Assembly: GCA_019914945.1 (NCBI GenBank) | Contig: CM034105.1 | Span: forward strand, 7,378,001-7,442,000 | Direction of reading: 5' to 3' | Source of the DNA: Typha latifolia | Taxonomy: Eukaryota; Streptophyta; Magnoliopsida; Poales; Typhaceae | DNA: 64,000 bases | Shown: in pieces, positions 44,245-56,340 of the stretch | How the letters are laid out: every line of letters begins with the position of its first letter | Position numbering within the stretch: position 1 is the stretch's first letter | Position numbers and translations under genes: made by a program | The notes under the pieces: model-generated | Told to the model about the DNA's origin: nothing | The model's database searches: none | The model's input: only the letters and a program-made list of their open reading frames with translations

Positions 44245-45853
44245 CTAGACCACGACCACCTTTGAGACCTTCTTCCGATGTTAGAGGAGGCATAAGACCC
44301 CCGTTCGAACTCTCACACCTACCCAGGTGGAGGAGCGAAGAGCGAAGGGCCTTTGCTTTCGATGCAATGAATGTTTCACCCCCGGTCATAGGTGTTCCAC
44401 ACCGATCGAGAGTGTGATGCTCATTGACAGTCTCGAGGAGGATGATGAGGTTGTTAATGATGGAGAGTCTCCAGAGGAGGTCCATGAGGAGGCCGTTGTG
44501 GAGGGTGCGGAGGGAGATATCCAAGCTGAAATATCGATGCATGCATATTCGGGTATTTCCGCGCTGAGGATGTTATGGGTAGACGAACTGATTAGAAAGC
44601 ATTATGTGCACATCCTCATCGATTCGGGGAGTACACACAACTTTCTAGATGAGAGGTTAGTGAGGAGATTGGGTTTAGATGCCGAAACGACCACGGGATT
44701 TGACGTTGCTATTAGAGATGGCACGAAGCTTAAGGCGAAGAGCTTGTGTCGCCGAGTCGGTATACGGGTGCAAGGACACAACATCATTGTGGACTTGTAT
44801 CCGTTGGCGCTGCGAGGAGCGAACATTGTCCTAGGCACTCAATGGTTACAGAGTTTGGGACCCGTCATATTTGCCCGGAGCATGTGGATGAAATTTAAAC
44901 AAGGAAACAAAGATGTGAGGCTTGATGACATTCGGTCTTCACCGATTCCTGCGATGCAGCCTATGGTGGGGCTGCCTTGTGCGTATGATTTGGCATATCT
45001 TTTTCAATTAGGACTAGTAGGAGATGAGCCTCAAATGAGTTCAAGTACTACCATTGAATTGTCTAATTTATTAGATAACTTTTCTAGACTGTTTGAGGAG
45101 CCACAAGAGTTGCCACCGAGGAGAGTGGCGGACCATCACATAGAGATTGTACTCGGGGTTGCACTGGCAAACATGATGCCATATCGATATCCACATGTGC
45201 AAAAAAATATTATTTCCAAGATGGTAGCCGAGATGTTGGAGCAAGGCCTCATACAACCATGTCATAGCTCATACTCATCCTCCGTGCTATTAGTGCGAAA
45301 AAAGCATGGGACATGGCATTTTTGTGTCAACTATCGGGCACTAAATGCTATTACCGTCAAGGGCCGGTATCCTATTCCGGTTATAGATGAGTTGCTGGAC
45401 GAGCTTGCAAGGGCGACTATATTCAGCAAGCTTGAATTGAGGGTTGAGTATCATCAAATTAGAGTTCACCCGGCGGATGTGCACAAAACTGTATTTCAGA
45501 CTCCGAATGGGCATTACGAGTTCCGGGTGATGCTTTTTGGTCTCACCAATGCTCCAGCTACCTTTCAAGGCCTTATGAATGATATATTTTGGCCTCTATT
45601 GCGAAGGTATGTCTTGGTATTCTTTGACGATATTTTGGTGTATAGTAGGACTGAATTAGAGCATTGGTGGTATTTGGAGGACGTGGTGAATTTATTGAAT
45701 AAAAATCAATTGAAGATCAAGAAGTCCAAGTGCTTATGGGGAGTACCACAAGTGGAGTATTTAGGCCACATCATTTTAGCGGATGGTGTAGCGGCAGATC
45801 CTCAAAAGGTTGCATGCATGACCGCTTGGCCTATTCCTACTACTACCACTTGA
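44245..45853 (+). CDS. Gypsy zinc knuckle, protease and RT polyprotein segment (copy 3), intact frame
   Basis: The open frame of 508 codons (44327-45853) is the longest retrotransposon frame in the window. Residues 10-23 are a CFRCNECFTPGHRC zinc knuckle, DSG at 99-101 is the protease active site, LVRKKHGTWHFCVNYRALN starts RT, and FDD at 433-435 is the catalytic box. It ends at a TGA at 45851, where related copies continue with Gly. Coding sequence 5' of the ATG (44245-44326) is the gag region cut off by copy 4. One conserved Pro is changed in the VMLFGLTNAP motif. The element still lacks integrase, so this is a fossil segment, not a host gene. Confidence 0.85.
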
Positions 45854-46285
45854 TTGAGAGGATTTTTGGTGCTGATCTGATATTATCGCCGCTTCATCGC
45901 TAGGTATGGCAAGATCGCTGCTCCTCTCACTTCTTTTTTGAAGAAGGACTCTTTTAGATCGACGGATAAAGCCACTACAGCCTTTGAAAAATTGAAAACA
46001 GCAATGACGATGGCACCCGTTCTAGCTCTACTAGACTTCACTAAAGAGTTCATTGTGGAATGTGATGCGTCGGGAGTTGACATAGGAGTTGTACTAATGC
46101 ATGGAGGATGTCCCATTGCCTATCTTAGCAAGGCTTTATCACAAAAATCTCAGCAATTATCGATTTATGAGAGAGAGATGTTAGCAATTCTGTATGCGGT
46201 GACAAAGTAGAGGTCTTATTTGATCAATAGGCGATTCATTATCCGAACCAATTAAAAAAAGTCTTCCATACCTTTTGGGACAGCC
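45854..46285 (+). pseudogene. Gypsy RNase H N-terminal part (copy 3)
   Basis: The frame 45938-46210 reads TKEFIVECDASGVDIGVVLM and SKALSQKSQQLSIYEREMLA. A stop follows at 46208 and sequence is recognisable up to the IPFG region. At about 46286 it jumps into the LTR start, so the rest of RNase H, integrase and chromodomain are deleted. Confidence 0.83.
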
Positions 46286-46880
46286 TATACATTTAGTTAG
46301 GATCTTTTTTTACTATATTAGTTGTTTATTTTCATTAAAATAAAATTCCTATAAGTCGCATTCGAATGCAAGTGGGGGTCGCATTCGAACGCCCTTGCGA
46401 ACGTCGTATATCAGGTTTGCAAATACAGAGAACGCATATTGTTCGTTCGAATGCGGTCAAGTGAGTTCGAATGCTCGCGTTCGCACATAAAGAGATGAAG
46501 CTTTTGGGTGCGTTCGAACGCGATCGACGGGAATCCTCTAGAATTAGGGTTTCATATTATTTTAGGACTTGTTGGCTAGCCTCTATAAATATGTGGATGG
46601 CAGCCAAATTCATTATGTTATTAGATTATTGATTTCTTGCCTCCTATCTTCTCTAAACTCTCTCCCTCCTCCCTCTTCACCATTCTTTCACTTCTACCAT
46701 TAGCACGGTTTCTTCTAACTTCTAATCTCCCTCGACTATCGAGCCACCCCTTTTCTTTGGGATCTTGACCACTTTGTTCCCTTCATCTATATCCCTTAAT
46801 TACATCCACTATCCGCCTTCATCTTCATACCCATCCAGATCTTGAAGGAATCATTGCGTAGCCTATCTTTGATTCCATAA
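46286..46880 (+). repeat. Family A copy 3, 3' LTR with internal deletion
   Basis: It starts at TATACATTTAG, where TGATACA is expected, after the RNase H junction. The block at 46355-46530 carries one perfect GCGTTCGAACGC (about 46510). From about 46833 it skips to the LTR end (agatcttgaagg), losing about 250 bp. Confidence 0.8.
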
Positions 46881-47257
46881 CCTATTAGAGTACCATAAGT
46901 AGAGTATTTAGGCCACATCATCTCAGCGGAAGGTGTAGCGACGGATCCTCAAAAGGGAGCATGTATGACCGCTTGGTCGATACCTACTAATACCATAGGA
47001 TTGCGAGGATTCTTGGGGTTGACCGGGTATTATCGCCGTTTCATCACTGAATATGGTAAGATCGCTGCTCCTCTCACTTCTTTACTGAGGAAGGACTCTT
47101 TTAGATGGATGGATGAAGCCACTACAGCCTTTGAAAAACTGAAAATAGTAATGACAATGACGCTCGTTCTAGCTCTACCGGATTTCACCAAAGAGTTTAT
47201 TATGGAATGTGATGCGGGAGTTGTCATAGGAGCTGTATTAATGCAAGGAGGACATCC
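46881..47257 (+). pseudogene. Family A RT end / RNase H start, extra fragment
   Basis: The 118-codon frame 46965-47321 shows [19 protein letters not shown] and [20 protein letters not shown]. One codon is missing next to the acidic DA(S)G site. It starts within VEYLGHIIS and ends at 47257, where a family D LTR begins. It duplicates a region also present in copy 3, so it is a separate (fifth) copy or a rearranged piece. Confidence 0.8.
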
Positions 47258-47893
47258 AACAAATCTAAGCCCTGGAAAAGAGCTTTCCAACAAATCTAGT
47301 TTCAGGAAAATCGGACGGTAGGATCTTGAGATATGATCCAAGAAGTAGACGAACATCATAGAGTCCGTCTATAGATCCGTGGATGGAGGCACGAGATACT
47401 AGATGATGGTGGATAGTGGTAGACCGATCGAGGGGGGTTAGAAGCGGCGTTGCCGAAGAACGAGAGAACGAGAGAGAAGAAGATGAAGGAGACTAGGACA
47501 AAACTCAATTCATTCAATAATAATTAGATGGTTGCCATCCACACCTTTAGAGGCTAACCAAACAATTCAAAAATGGCAATTATTAACTCTAAAACAGTAG
47601 ATTTTCGCCGATTGTGTTCGAACGCACATTTTGTGTTCTCTGTATTTGTGAATCTGATGCAGACGTTCACAAGCGCGTTCGAACGCACTCCATCCGCGTT
47701 CGAATGCACATTTCGCGTTCTCTATTTTTGCGAACCTGATGCAAGCGTTCACAAGCGCGTTCGAACACATTCCATCCGCGTTCGAACGTGACATACAGAA
47801 AACTTATTTTTCTATAAAATAAATACTAAAACAAGAATAAAAGACACCACTAAAGTAAGTCTTCAACCATAGCCCACAGTAAGTCTTCAACCA
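47258..47893 (-). repeat. Family D gypsy LTR, 3'-truncated
   Basis: The reverse complement starts TGGTTGAAGACTTAC at 47893, and this start is repeated once after 24 bp (47869). It carries two copies of a unit with GCGTTCTCTGTATTTGTG-type and GCGTTCGAACGC motifs (47600-47790). Its end matches the other family D LTR as far as gaaagctctttt and is then cut at 47257. It abuts LINE RT on the right. Confidence 0.75.
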
Positions 47894-48730
47894 CGATGAT
47901 GGCTCACAATTTATAAGGAAAGCAAACATCGAAGAGGTGATACATGCTCTAATCCACAAGCACCATTGCACCGGGAAGCCCATGCAGGACAGGGTTTGCA
48001 TTACGGTCTCCCAGCTGACGCCGTCGTAGGCCTTTTCCATGTCCATCTTGAGCATCATCATCGGCGGAGCTCGTTGGTCATTTGTCATTGAATAAGCCAG
48101 CTCTTGAGCAGATATAGTATTGTTTGTGATAGCCTTGCTGGCCACGAATGCCGCCTGTTCTGGCCCAACCAACTGAGGGAGCAACCTTTGCAGTCGATCA
48201 ACCAAAATTTTAGCTATGAGCTTATAGCTAACATTACACAAGGAGATCAACCGATAGTCTTTAACTTGGGTGGGAGAGTCTCTCTTGGGGATAAGTGTGA
48301 CGTAGATCTTGCCCCATTGCTGTGGCAGAAATGCATGCTTGAAAAAGTGGCTCACCCCTGTGCATAGTTTATCACCTAGCACGGCCCAAAATTTAACATA
48401 CACCTCCACTTAGAGCCCATTCGGCCCTGGCGCCTTATACTGAGGTAAGCTCCAGAGCACCCTTTTGATCTCTTCTTTCGTCTCCAGGCTAATCAACTAT
48501 TTCACTTCCTCGAGAGAAATTGTAGGCAGGGCCGGCCACTAGGGTTTACCCTCCTCGCTGCCCTCCGGAGGCCCCCATATCTTTTGGTACGAGGCTTTGA
48601 ACACTGCCTCCACCCCTTCCTTGTCACTGACCCAGGTCCTGTCTTCGTGAAAGATGCCCAAGATTTGATTCTTGTGTCATTAGATAGACGCCATAAGGTG
48701 GAAGAACTTCATGTTCTTATCACCCCGCTA
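47894..48730 (-). pseudogene. LINE RT N-terminal half
   Basis: The 201-codon frame shows VTLIPKRDSPTQVKDYRLIS, LCNVSYKLIAKILVDRLQ, VGPEQAAFVASKAITNN and KMDMEKAYDGVSW, the standard plant L1 RT blocks up to the D of the first catalytic motif. The FADD box is missing because the sequence is cut at 47894. Stops lie at 48410 and 48727. Confidence 0.85.
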
Positions 48731-49801
48731 CACCCATTTGAGTCGAGCATGTTGTAGCCACTTGATGTTGATCTGCCTACTGAGTGCAGTCTTGTGGTGG
48801 TAGAGGCTTCGGAGCCTCCCCAACCCACCCACATCTAGGCCACTCGTCGCATCCATCTCCTCCAAGGCTTCAAGTTCCTTCCTCACCTCCACGAGTTTGG
48901 CTTCAATATCTCCAACTACATCTCTACTCCACCTTCTCATTGCTCTTTGGAGCGTGCAAACCTTATGCATGAAAACATGCATGGGTTTTCCCCTACCCTT
49001 TGGGGCCCACACATCCTCAACAATGCGTTCACTGTCTTTATACTCAAGCCAAAAGAGTTCATAGTGAAAATGGCGAGCGATCCGCTGGCTTGACAAAGAG
49101 ACAGTGAAAAAAAGTGGCACATGGTCGGATGCTGCGGGGTCAAGATGGGCCACCCTGCCTAGCGGATGTAGGCCTAACCACCTCGTGTTCACGAGCACAC
49201 GATCCAACCTCACCCAGATGCATCGATCTCCACACTAGTTGTTGCACCATGTGCAAGGTAGGCCATCAAACCCGATGTCACATAGCCCCGCCGAGTTGAC
49301 AAAGTTTGCAAAGGCTTTCAAATTTGGGCCAAACTCCGTCACACCTTGGCTCCTCTTTTCATTGATGCTGAGGTACGCATTGAAATCCCCAACCACCACC
49401 CAAGGAATTTCAATGGTCGAGAGCCGTAGAAGTTCCTCCCACAGGCTAAGTTGTTTCGCCGGATGGTTGCTGGCATAGACTGCACTAATCATACAAGTCT
49501 CCCCTGTCGGCGGAGAGATGATAATATGGACTGCATACCGAGAGGCAGAGTCCACGTCCACCCAGCAGCGCTTCGTCTTCCATAGCAAGATGATGTCGTC
49601 GGACATGCCAACTGCTGGGACGACAAACCAAGACGAGCATCTCCCCAGCGCTTTGGCGATAATATTGGCTCTCTCCCAATCCACATGGGTCTCCAGCAGC
49701 ACAAGTAACTCCATCTAATGCTCTCTATTTAAGTCACTACACCGGTCTAGGACTTCCTTCTTCATCACTCCCCTACAATTCTAGAATAGGGCCTTATTCA
49801 T
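48728..49801 (-). pseudogene. LINE ORF2 endonuclease
   Basis: It begins MNKALF at 49801 with a stop at the Trp of the usual WNCRG start motif. LLETHVDWERANIIAKAL, WVVVGDFNAYLS, RLDRVLVNTRWL and SDHVPLFF follow; the last is the conserved SDH catalytic site. A TAG at about 49232 interrupts after WCNN. The apurinic endonuclease would nick target DNA. Confidence 0.85.
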
Positions 49802-49839
49802 TAGCAAAACCTGGGAATCGAGCGAACCATCCTCAGTTC

Positions 49840-50795
49840 ACCCTTCCCCGCTTGGAGGAGGGTGATTATTCTTGGCTGTCCATGGCCACTCTACTGGAGT
49901 CTCCAGTTTCCATGGCCGTTGTAGCTCATTGACGAGTAGAGTTTGGGGCCACCAGGACCAGCTGCATACAAGCTTCATCGGTGTCCATGTCGAGCGTATC
50001 TCCATCCCGCTCATCTGCTCGCAAGGTGAGGCTAACTGCCTTAACCACTGCTTCGTGCTGTGCATATAGGTGAGGTCCTTTCTGGTTGCCGGTTTGGAGC
50101 TCCTCTTTGCTAGGCCATCTTGGAAGAATTTTGTCGGGTACGGATTACTCGTCCTTGCCCCCAGGACTTGTCTTCTTATCCTTTTGACATATGACAAGCG
50201 GGCTGTGCGCTCCTTGCTAGAGCCTAGGCGTATGGTAATGCTTAATGTTCGTCGTGCCTTTAGGTGCCAAGTGGTCTTCTACCAAGTTATGGCCGTCCAT
50301 GCTTCCCATGCCCTTTAAATGGCCTTCTTGTGTGTTGTTGTCTGGTTGGAGAGCATCCCTAGGCATCTCCTTACCTCCATGTCCTTCATCATTCATAGAG
50401 CCACATGTGTCATTGCCATTAATTTTTGCCTCTGTCTTTTGTGGCTTTGAGTGGATTGTTGTCCCATCACTCTCCACTAGCTTTGCCTTGCCCTTATCAC
50501 CATTGGCCCTTAAGATGCTACCTTTTGGGAGTGGGCCCCACTTTGCATGGCTACTATTTACAACTAGATTGCATAGAGCCGCCTCTTTGTTTCTAGTTTT
50601 TGTCCTTGCCATACCCTCCTTCCCCACTGCACTTTGCTGCTTGGTAGTAGAGTTGGTCCTTCTTTAGTCCTCTTCCTAGACGTGCCTTCCTTGGGTCGGT
50701 ATGGGTTCACACTTGGCATGAGGTGACTCCTATGATTTGCCCCCGTTTGGTCTCCTTGCACCCTCTTCCCCCCGATTCTCCAGCGGCTTGGGTTG
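49840..50795 (-). pseudogene. LINE ORF1 C-terminal part
   Basis: The low-complexity C-terminal tail of ORF1, with basic and polar stretches (RTKTRNKEAALCNLVVNSSH, KGKAKLVESDGTTIHSK), lies just upstream of ORF2. It continues ORF1 from 52242 in the same frame if the intervening insertion is removed. Confidence 0.72.
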
Positions 50796-50800
50796 CAGTT

Positions 50801-52237
50801 GTTGTGACAAATTAAGTAACACTCGCAAGTGCACAAATCCATGAAGTAGATCGGGAAGCAAGGTATCGATCCCACGAGGACTTGTTTAAAAAACTTGAAA
50901 TGTTTAAAAAACTTGAAAATTTTAACCTAGTTGAAAAATGGGTTTAGGAGATTTATGGAAAAAGAAAAACTTTTTGAATATTTTTTTAATTAAGTGTAGA
51001 GAAATAAGGTCTTGGAATCTATTTATAAATAACACATTTCTATTAGATAACATAAATTTGTTCCTTTTCTATGATTCACCAAGAAATCAATCACCGATGG
51101 ATCGAAAGATTATCTTTGAATGAATAATTTAATTTTCATAAAAATTAAGTTCTTTCTTTATTTTTAGAAAATATGGAGTAAGAATTTAAAATTATTAGAT
51201 ATATCCTTTTTAAGAAAAATAACTAATATATAAATTCTAAACAACAAATATAAAGTAGAAGAAAAAAAAATCTATTTAGCAATTAAGACCACATAAGAGA
51301 TTTAGAATAAAAGAAATATGTTCTCAACAAGCTTCATCCTCAAACCTTAAGAAAATTAGAAATTTATTTTAGTAGTTAATAAGAACACAACTTGAATAAA
51401 AATAAACATGAGAAGTACTAAAGAGTTGCAAAATACTTCTTTCAAAAATAAAATTCAAATCTAAAAATAAGAGATTATGCTAAATGAAAATCAGAATATG
51501 AACTTTGTTGACTTACAAAGATCAAAATTTCTTCAAATGTGCTCTATTGTTGTCAATTGAATTGAAACAATTGCAAATTTAAATGCTGAAATTTAAACTA
51601 CAACTCCTTAAAAGAAAAACTTAACAGAAAGTACACCAAGAAAGACATTTTTCTCTAGCTCTTAACACCTCTATTTATAGACTTCTTGGAGCATGAAAAT
51701 ATGCTCCAAATCGGCCAAAAATCTATTATGATTATGCTTGAAATCTGTTAAAAATGTGCATAAAATCTGGTGAAAATCTGTATAAAATATGCTAGAAATC
51801 TGCCATATTATGTAAGTAATTTGTTTACCACTGCAATTATTGCTGAAATTTTGTCAGAATTAGGGCTAAAAATCTGCTGCATTAGATAAAGATTCCTTGC
51901 TAAAATTTTGCAACTTGATAGAGATTTGATCGCTGAAATATATTGTTTGATTAAAAAAAAAGGAATTTTGACTCATTCTAATTTAGATAAGGAAAAAAGT
52001 GATTAGTGGATCATGATTTGACTTAAGCATGACTTGAAAGATGAGAGGTAGATTGAGTTAGTTAGTAGTGGCCAAGCCTAATTTTGGTTTGAGCCTAAAT
52101 TTGGCCATTTTTAGTGATTAAGTGAGATTCAATTGATCAAAGGTCTACGTATAACTAAAATACATTAATTAGTTAAAATAAAATATTAACATCTAATAAT
52201 TTGGGCATAACAAATATTATAATTATGAATTTAACAA
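50801..52237. mobile_element. 1.4-kb insertion in LINE ORF1, family not recognised
   Basis: It is bounded by CAGTT at 50796-50800 and 52238-52242. Removing it restores the ORF1 frame. The ends read GTTGTGACAAATT and AATTTAACAA, a weak inverted pair. Near the left end is tcgcaagtgcac followed by gtatcgatcccacgaggact, a string I associate with dispersed plant repeats but cannot name. The body is AT-rich without a protein domain. Confidence 0.65.
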
Positions 52238-53278
52238 CAGTTTTCTTTGAGGTTTGCATTGAACAGTTACCCATAGACCATAGACTGGCCTGGAGTCTTG
52301 TCTTTCTTCACTGGTGGTGTTCCATTCTCTGTCGGGTTCTATTGAGTGCTCTCCTCTTAGTTTCGTGCCGGTTTTTCCTCTGTCTTGGTGCTCCCTTTCT
52401 TCCCTACAGGATAGAGATCTAGCTTGTGCCATATTATTCCACAGTTATAGCATATCATTAGGATCTCTTCATAGATCGTCCATTGCTCTAGCTAGTCCTC
52501 CTTCATCCCTAACCACACCACTGTCTTGAGAGGTTTTGACAGGTCTATCTCTATGCATACTTGGGCGAATTGGCTTCGAGTATGGTCTAGAGTTGTTTTA
52601 TCCACATAGAGCGGTTTTGCCAAAGTACGCCGCCACTAGGACTAGAGCTTCTAGTTCCCAATACTCTTTTGAGAGGTTTGGTATTTGGATTCACACCAAA
52701 GCAGTTTTGAAAGCCGATAGGCAGGGTCTGAAATTGTTCCTCCACGAGATCAACTTGGGGACTTTCCCCATTACCATCCAAGGTCTGTTTTGGAGAGCAT
52801 ACTCTATATCCTTCTCATTGTCAAACCTGAACACATAGTATCCTTTGTCCATATCAGAAACTGAGAACCCCTCCAGCCCTTGCCATAACATGGCCAAGGC
52901 TCTTGAGTCTCTCCAAAGGGATACCCTTTCCTAGGAATCTCCTAAACAGGGATCGTTTCCACTTCTCTCTACATCTCTCCAGCACCTCCGCTTCCACGAT
53001 GACGTAGTCTTCAGTTTATTTCTTCAGTTTAGCTAATATCTCCACCAGGATCTTGCCGTTCAACTCCTTTGGTCGTCTACCCCACGCGGCAACCGTAGCC
53101 CAGGATCTGACCTGAGGTCCTCATGCTCTCTTATTGACTTGGATGTCGTGGCTCTTCTCAGATGGACGTCCTCCCCCCAAGTTGGTGTGGGAGGCTCTTT
53201 CCCTGCTCCATCGCCAGAGCTCATAGTGCTTTTCCCTCTCGCCTGCTCAGAGTGGTTAACTCGAGCTTGTTTGGGCAC
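52238..53278 (-). pseudogene. LINE ORF1 N-terminal part (DUF4283-type)
   Basis: The 68-codon frame 52691-52897 reads WQGLEGFSVSDMDKGYYVFR, DIEYALQNRPWMVMG and ISWRNNFRP, typical of the DUF4283 domain in plant LINE gag-like ORF1. A degenerate CNCG-IWHK zinc knuckle follows (about 52430). The likely start is ATG at 53278. Frames are broken near 52950 and 52690. Confidence 0.78.
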
Positions 53279-53552
53279 GAAATTAGGCTTGAATTTATTA
53301 GGCTTAATATTGCTTATTAATATGTTTTTTTAAGCTCGAGCTAGACTCAAAGCTAAGAATGAACTTAAATTAAAATATTTTTTTTTTCTTTTTTTCAATG
53401 ATAAAAAATCGATGCTCGAAATCATTTTCAATTCAACACCCCTAATCGGACGTTTTTAGGTCTAGACAAACCTCTCGCTTTCCCGGAGTCCCCAACTCCG
53501 AGCAGCTTCACCGTTAAACATCATCTCCATAGCTATCACCTCAGCTACACCA
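53279..53552 (+). promoter_or_regulatory. Upstream region of the PIG-S-like gene
   Basis: About 270 bp between the LINE 5' end and the ATG. It has an AT-rich stretch with a T-run (53362-53396), an AGCTCGAGCT palindrome (53333-53342), and a C-rich 5' leader. No clear TATA box could be named, so promoter assignment is by position only. Confidence 0.45.
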
Positions 53553-53664
53553 ATGGCGGAAAGCACCGGCGTCGGAGTCGGCGGCGACTCTACTCGCCGG
53601 AGTACTAAACCTGGCATCAAGCGCCTCCTCCTCACCCTCTCCGTCCTCCTCTCCTTCCTCTCAG
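53553..53664 (+). CDS. PIGS: PIG-S-like exon 1
   Basis: 112 nt from ATG to TCAG followed by donor GTAAAT. It encodes residues 1-37 with the start of the membrane segment. Intron 1 (53665-53760) is only 96 bp and CT-rich, and ends CTCCAG. Confidence 0.85.
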
Positions 53665-56288
53665 GTAAATCAATCCCCTCTCCTTCGGCCTCTACTTCCC
53701 ATTTCTAGGGTTTCTCTCTCTCCAACTATAATTCTAAATCTCTCTCTCTAACTTCTCCAGGCCTCCCATTTCTACTGAAATCCACAGAGATCTACCGCTC
53801 TCTTCTCCCCTTAGATTCCATTTCTTCCCTCTCTCACCGCTTCCAATCCAATCCGCCCTCCATCCCCTGCCGTTTCCATGCTGTTTTCCTCCGCTCCGAT
53901 CGCCATCACCCCGACCCTTCCCTCGCCGATCGCCTTGAATCCTTGATCTCCAAAGAAATGCGCGGAAGAATTGGCCACGACGACCCCTCCTGTGGCAGCT
54001 GCGGGAGGAACTTTAGTGTCTCGGTGACGGTCGATTCGGGAACGGGCTGTGCGCAAAGCCAGAATGGTGCAACTGACGAGTGCCTCTGGAAGTGTGGTGC
54101 GCTGGGTTTTTCTAAATTAGCCGATGTTGGCGATGAGGTCTTCGACGAGTTACTGAACTCGGCTCTGAATAGAGGACAAGATAACTGTTTGGGGTCTGGT
54201 GGTGGGAGAGTTTACACTGTGGTTGTGATGGAGGAGGCTGATGAGAGGGACGCGAAGTTCGTAATTGGGAAGCATCGACATGCTTGGATAGTGGGGAGGA
54301 CTGATGAGACAGATGCGGTTTCAAAAATAGGAAAGATATTTGTAAAGTTTTTCATGAATGGTGGGATAGTTGATGGCGAGATGGCTAGGGGGAAAGGAGA
54401 GTTCATGCCAGTTGGATCAGATGGGAGCGTTGTTCTTTCATTTAGTCTGTTGCATGCTGATCCTAATGACTGGGTTTATGATTGGTAAGCAAAAATAAAG
54501 AAAAAGATAGAATTTTCAATTTTCTTCTTTAATTGTCAATATCTATGCAATTTTTCTCTATTTTGTTGTGAATATAAGAGATATATCATAGATGGCAGTA
54601 TGATGGGGAAGAACTATTTAAGTTTGAGTTGAGGATAATGAGGAAGATATATAAAGTTTATTCTTCCATTCCATGAAACTTTTTATTAAGTTCACATCCA
54701 TATTATTCTCATTTAGGGAAATAAATTACTAAGGGGTATTGCTTATTTGAAAAAATAAAATAATGCTAACATAATGGAATTTCAAACTGTAATAACAGAT
54801 AATACAGCGACAAAAACTTAGAAGAGAAAAGAGTGAAAATAATTGATAGCTAAGTTCAATAGTGAGGAAAGATGCTCTTTTGATTTGTTCTTTTATGCCT
54901 CTCCATGTGCTCTCTATAAAGAGTGAAGACTGCAAATGGAAATTACTAAGACCAAGATGGTGAGGTGGATAGGAGTCAAGGTAGATGTTTGGATGGGTTC
55001 CTATTCTTTGTTCTCTTTTGCTCAAACAGGAGCATCAAGCTAGCGGGAAGTACCAAAATACTTTAATATTGCAAGAAAGCATAAAGGGTTGGCAATAAAC
55101 AGTATTTGGACGATGGTAGCCTAAAGTCATTAAGCAATTTGATTACCTGATCAAATAATGCCTATTATAAAAATAGAAAATTAGAAAGTCAATCCATTAG
55201 TTGATATAATACAAATAATTTACCAAGTGGAGATGGACACCATTAAAGCACATAGATCTAATTGTCGATATAAGGAATAACATCTCAAATTAAGCACATG
55301 CTTACCTCTCCAGCAAGTTAGTGGAGATAATAAAGACAGTACAACTTCTAATCTCTATATCTCACTAGCATTTGGGCCATTCTCTGCAGCTTTATCACCC
55401 ATAGCTCTATATTCTAGAGATTTAGTTCTCATTTCTTTTAAACTTTTTTTTTTCAATGTTCTTGGATTTTTATTCCATGATAAATATTGCTACACCACTT
55501 TCCATTTATCTTAATCAATACTTTTCTATTTATTTTAGTCAATTTTCATAGTACTTGATTAGAGTATATGGATAAACTAATAGAAAGAATAAAAATGGTA
55601 GAAAATTGCTGACATGTTTCTAGTTCCATTTGATTAAACGTCTCTCAATGGAGGGCGTTTTCTAAAGGACTGGAACAAATTTTCACATACACTTCGGCCA
55701 TATTCTTTGTCGACTTGAAGCTTCTTGGGTAGGAAATACACAAATATGCAAGTGAGTACAATCTGAAACCTTTGTTGTTAACCGGAGGCACTTTCTTGCA
55801 AATAAATCAATAGGATAGCTTATGGGTCATCTCATTCATATCTATGTCTCTTATGCATATCTGACATTCATATCTATGTCTCCTATGCATATGTGGCATT
55901 CATATTTAACATTTGACAAATTTGTTAGAAATATGAGATTTGCTAGAGGATAGGACACAAGTACGAATAACTACAGTTAGCTTGCATATATAGTTGGATA
56001 TATTGCAGTGGTCTAATATTTTAGAATTTCCCCCTATTTCATTAAGTTGTAGTTTGAACCACCAATCCTGTAATATGGATTATGGAAATTTTTCAATGCT
56101 TCATTTTTATTAGTTCTTCTTACCTCCCCTGTATAATATTTAATTCTCTATCCATCTAAAGAACCTCTTGTATGAGCGCAAAACTCATTTCTATCCTACT
56201 CGTCCTGCAATTTTCCAGTGCTTTTACTTCAGGTCATAAAACATTTGGTCTTTTTCTCGCTCTATTCCTTTACAGAGCTCCTTTTCCT

Positions 56289-56340
<52 letters not shown>

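Larger units (their letters stand above)
33567..46880 (+). mobile_element. Ty3/gypsy family A copy 3, hosting two nested elements
   Basis: Plus strand: 5' LTR (33567-34428), PBS, gag in two pieces (34429-34698 and 37663-38632), then zinc knuckle, protease and RT (44245-45853), RNase H (to about 46285), and a shortened 3' LTR (about 46286-46880). The family C element interrupts gag at 34699, and family A copy 4 interrupts it again at 38633. Integrase and chromodomain are deleted. Without the inserts it is the least decayed family A copy. Confidence 0.85.
47894..53278 (-). mobile_element. L1-type LINE on minus strand, 3'-truncated and split
   Basis: ORF1 (53278 to about 49850) and ORF2 (49801-47894) are in the usual LINE order. 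ORF2 stops in RT at the family D LTR. ORF1 is interrupted by a 1.4-kb insertion (50801-52237) flanked by CAGTT repeats. Stops are scattered in both frames. Confidence 0.83.

Noticed and set aside
44327..45853. Host protease-like gene
   Set aside because: It has the full gypsy order of zinc knuckle, protease and RT and lies within copy 3.
53811..54406. Minus-strand frames opposite PIG-S exon 2
   Set aside because: They are shadows of the plus-strand exon, which has splice sites and conserved motifs.
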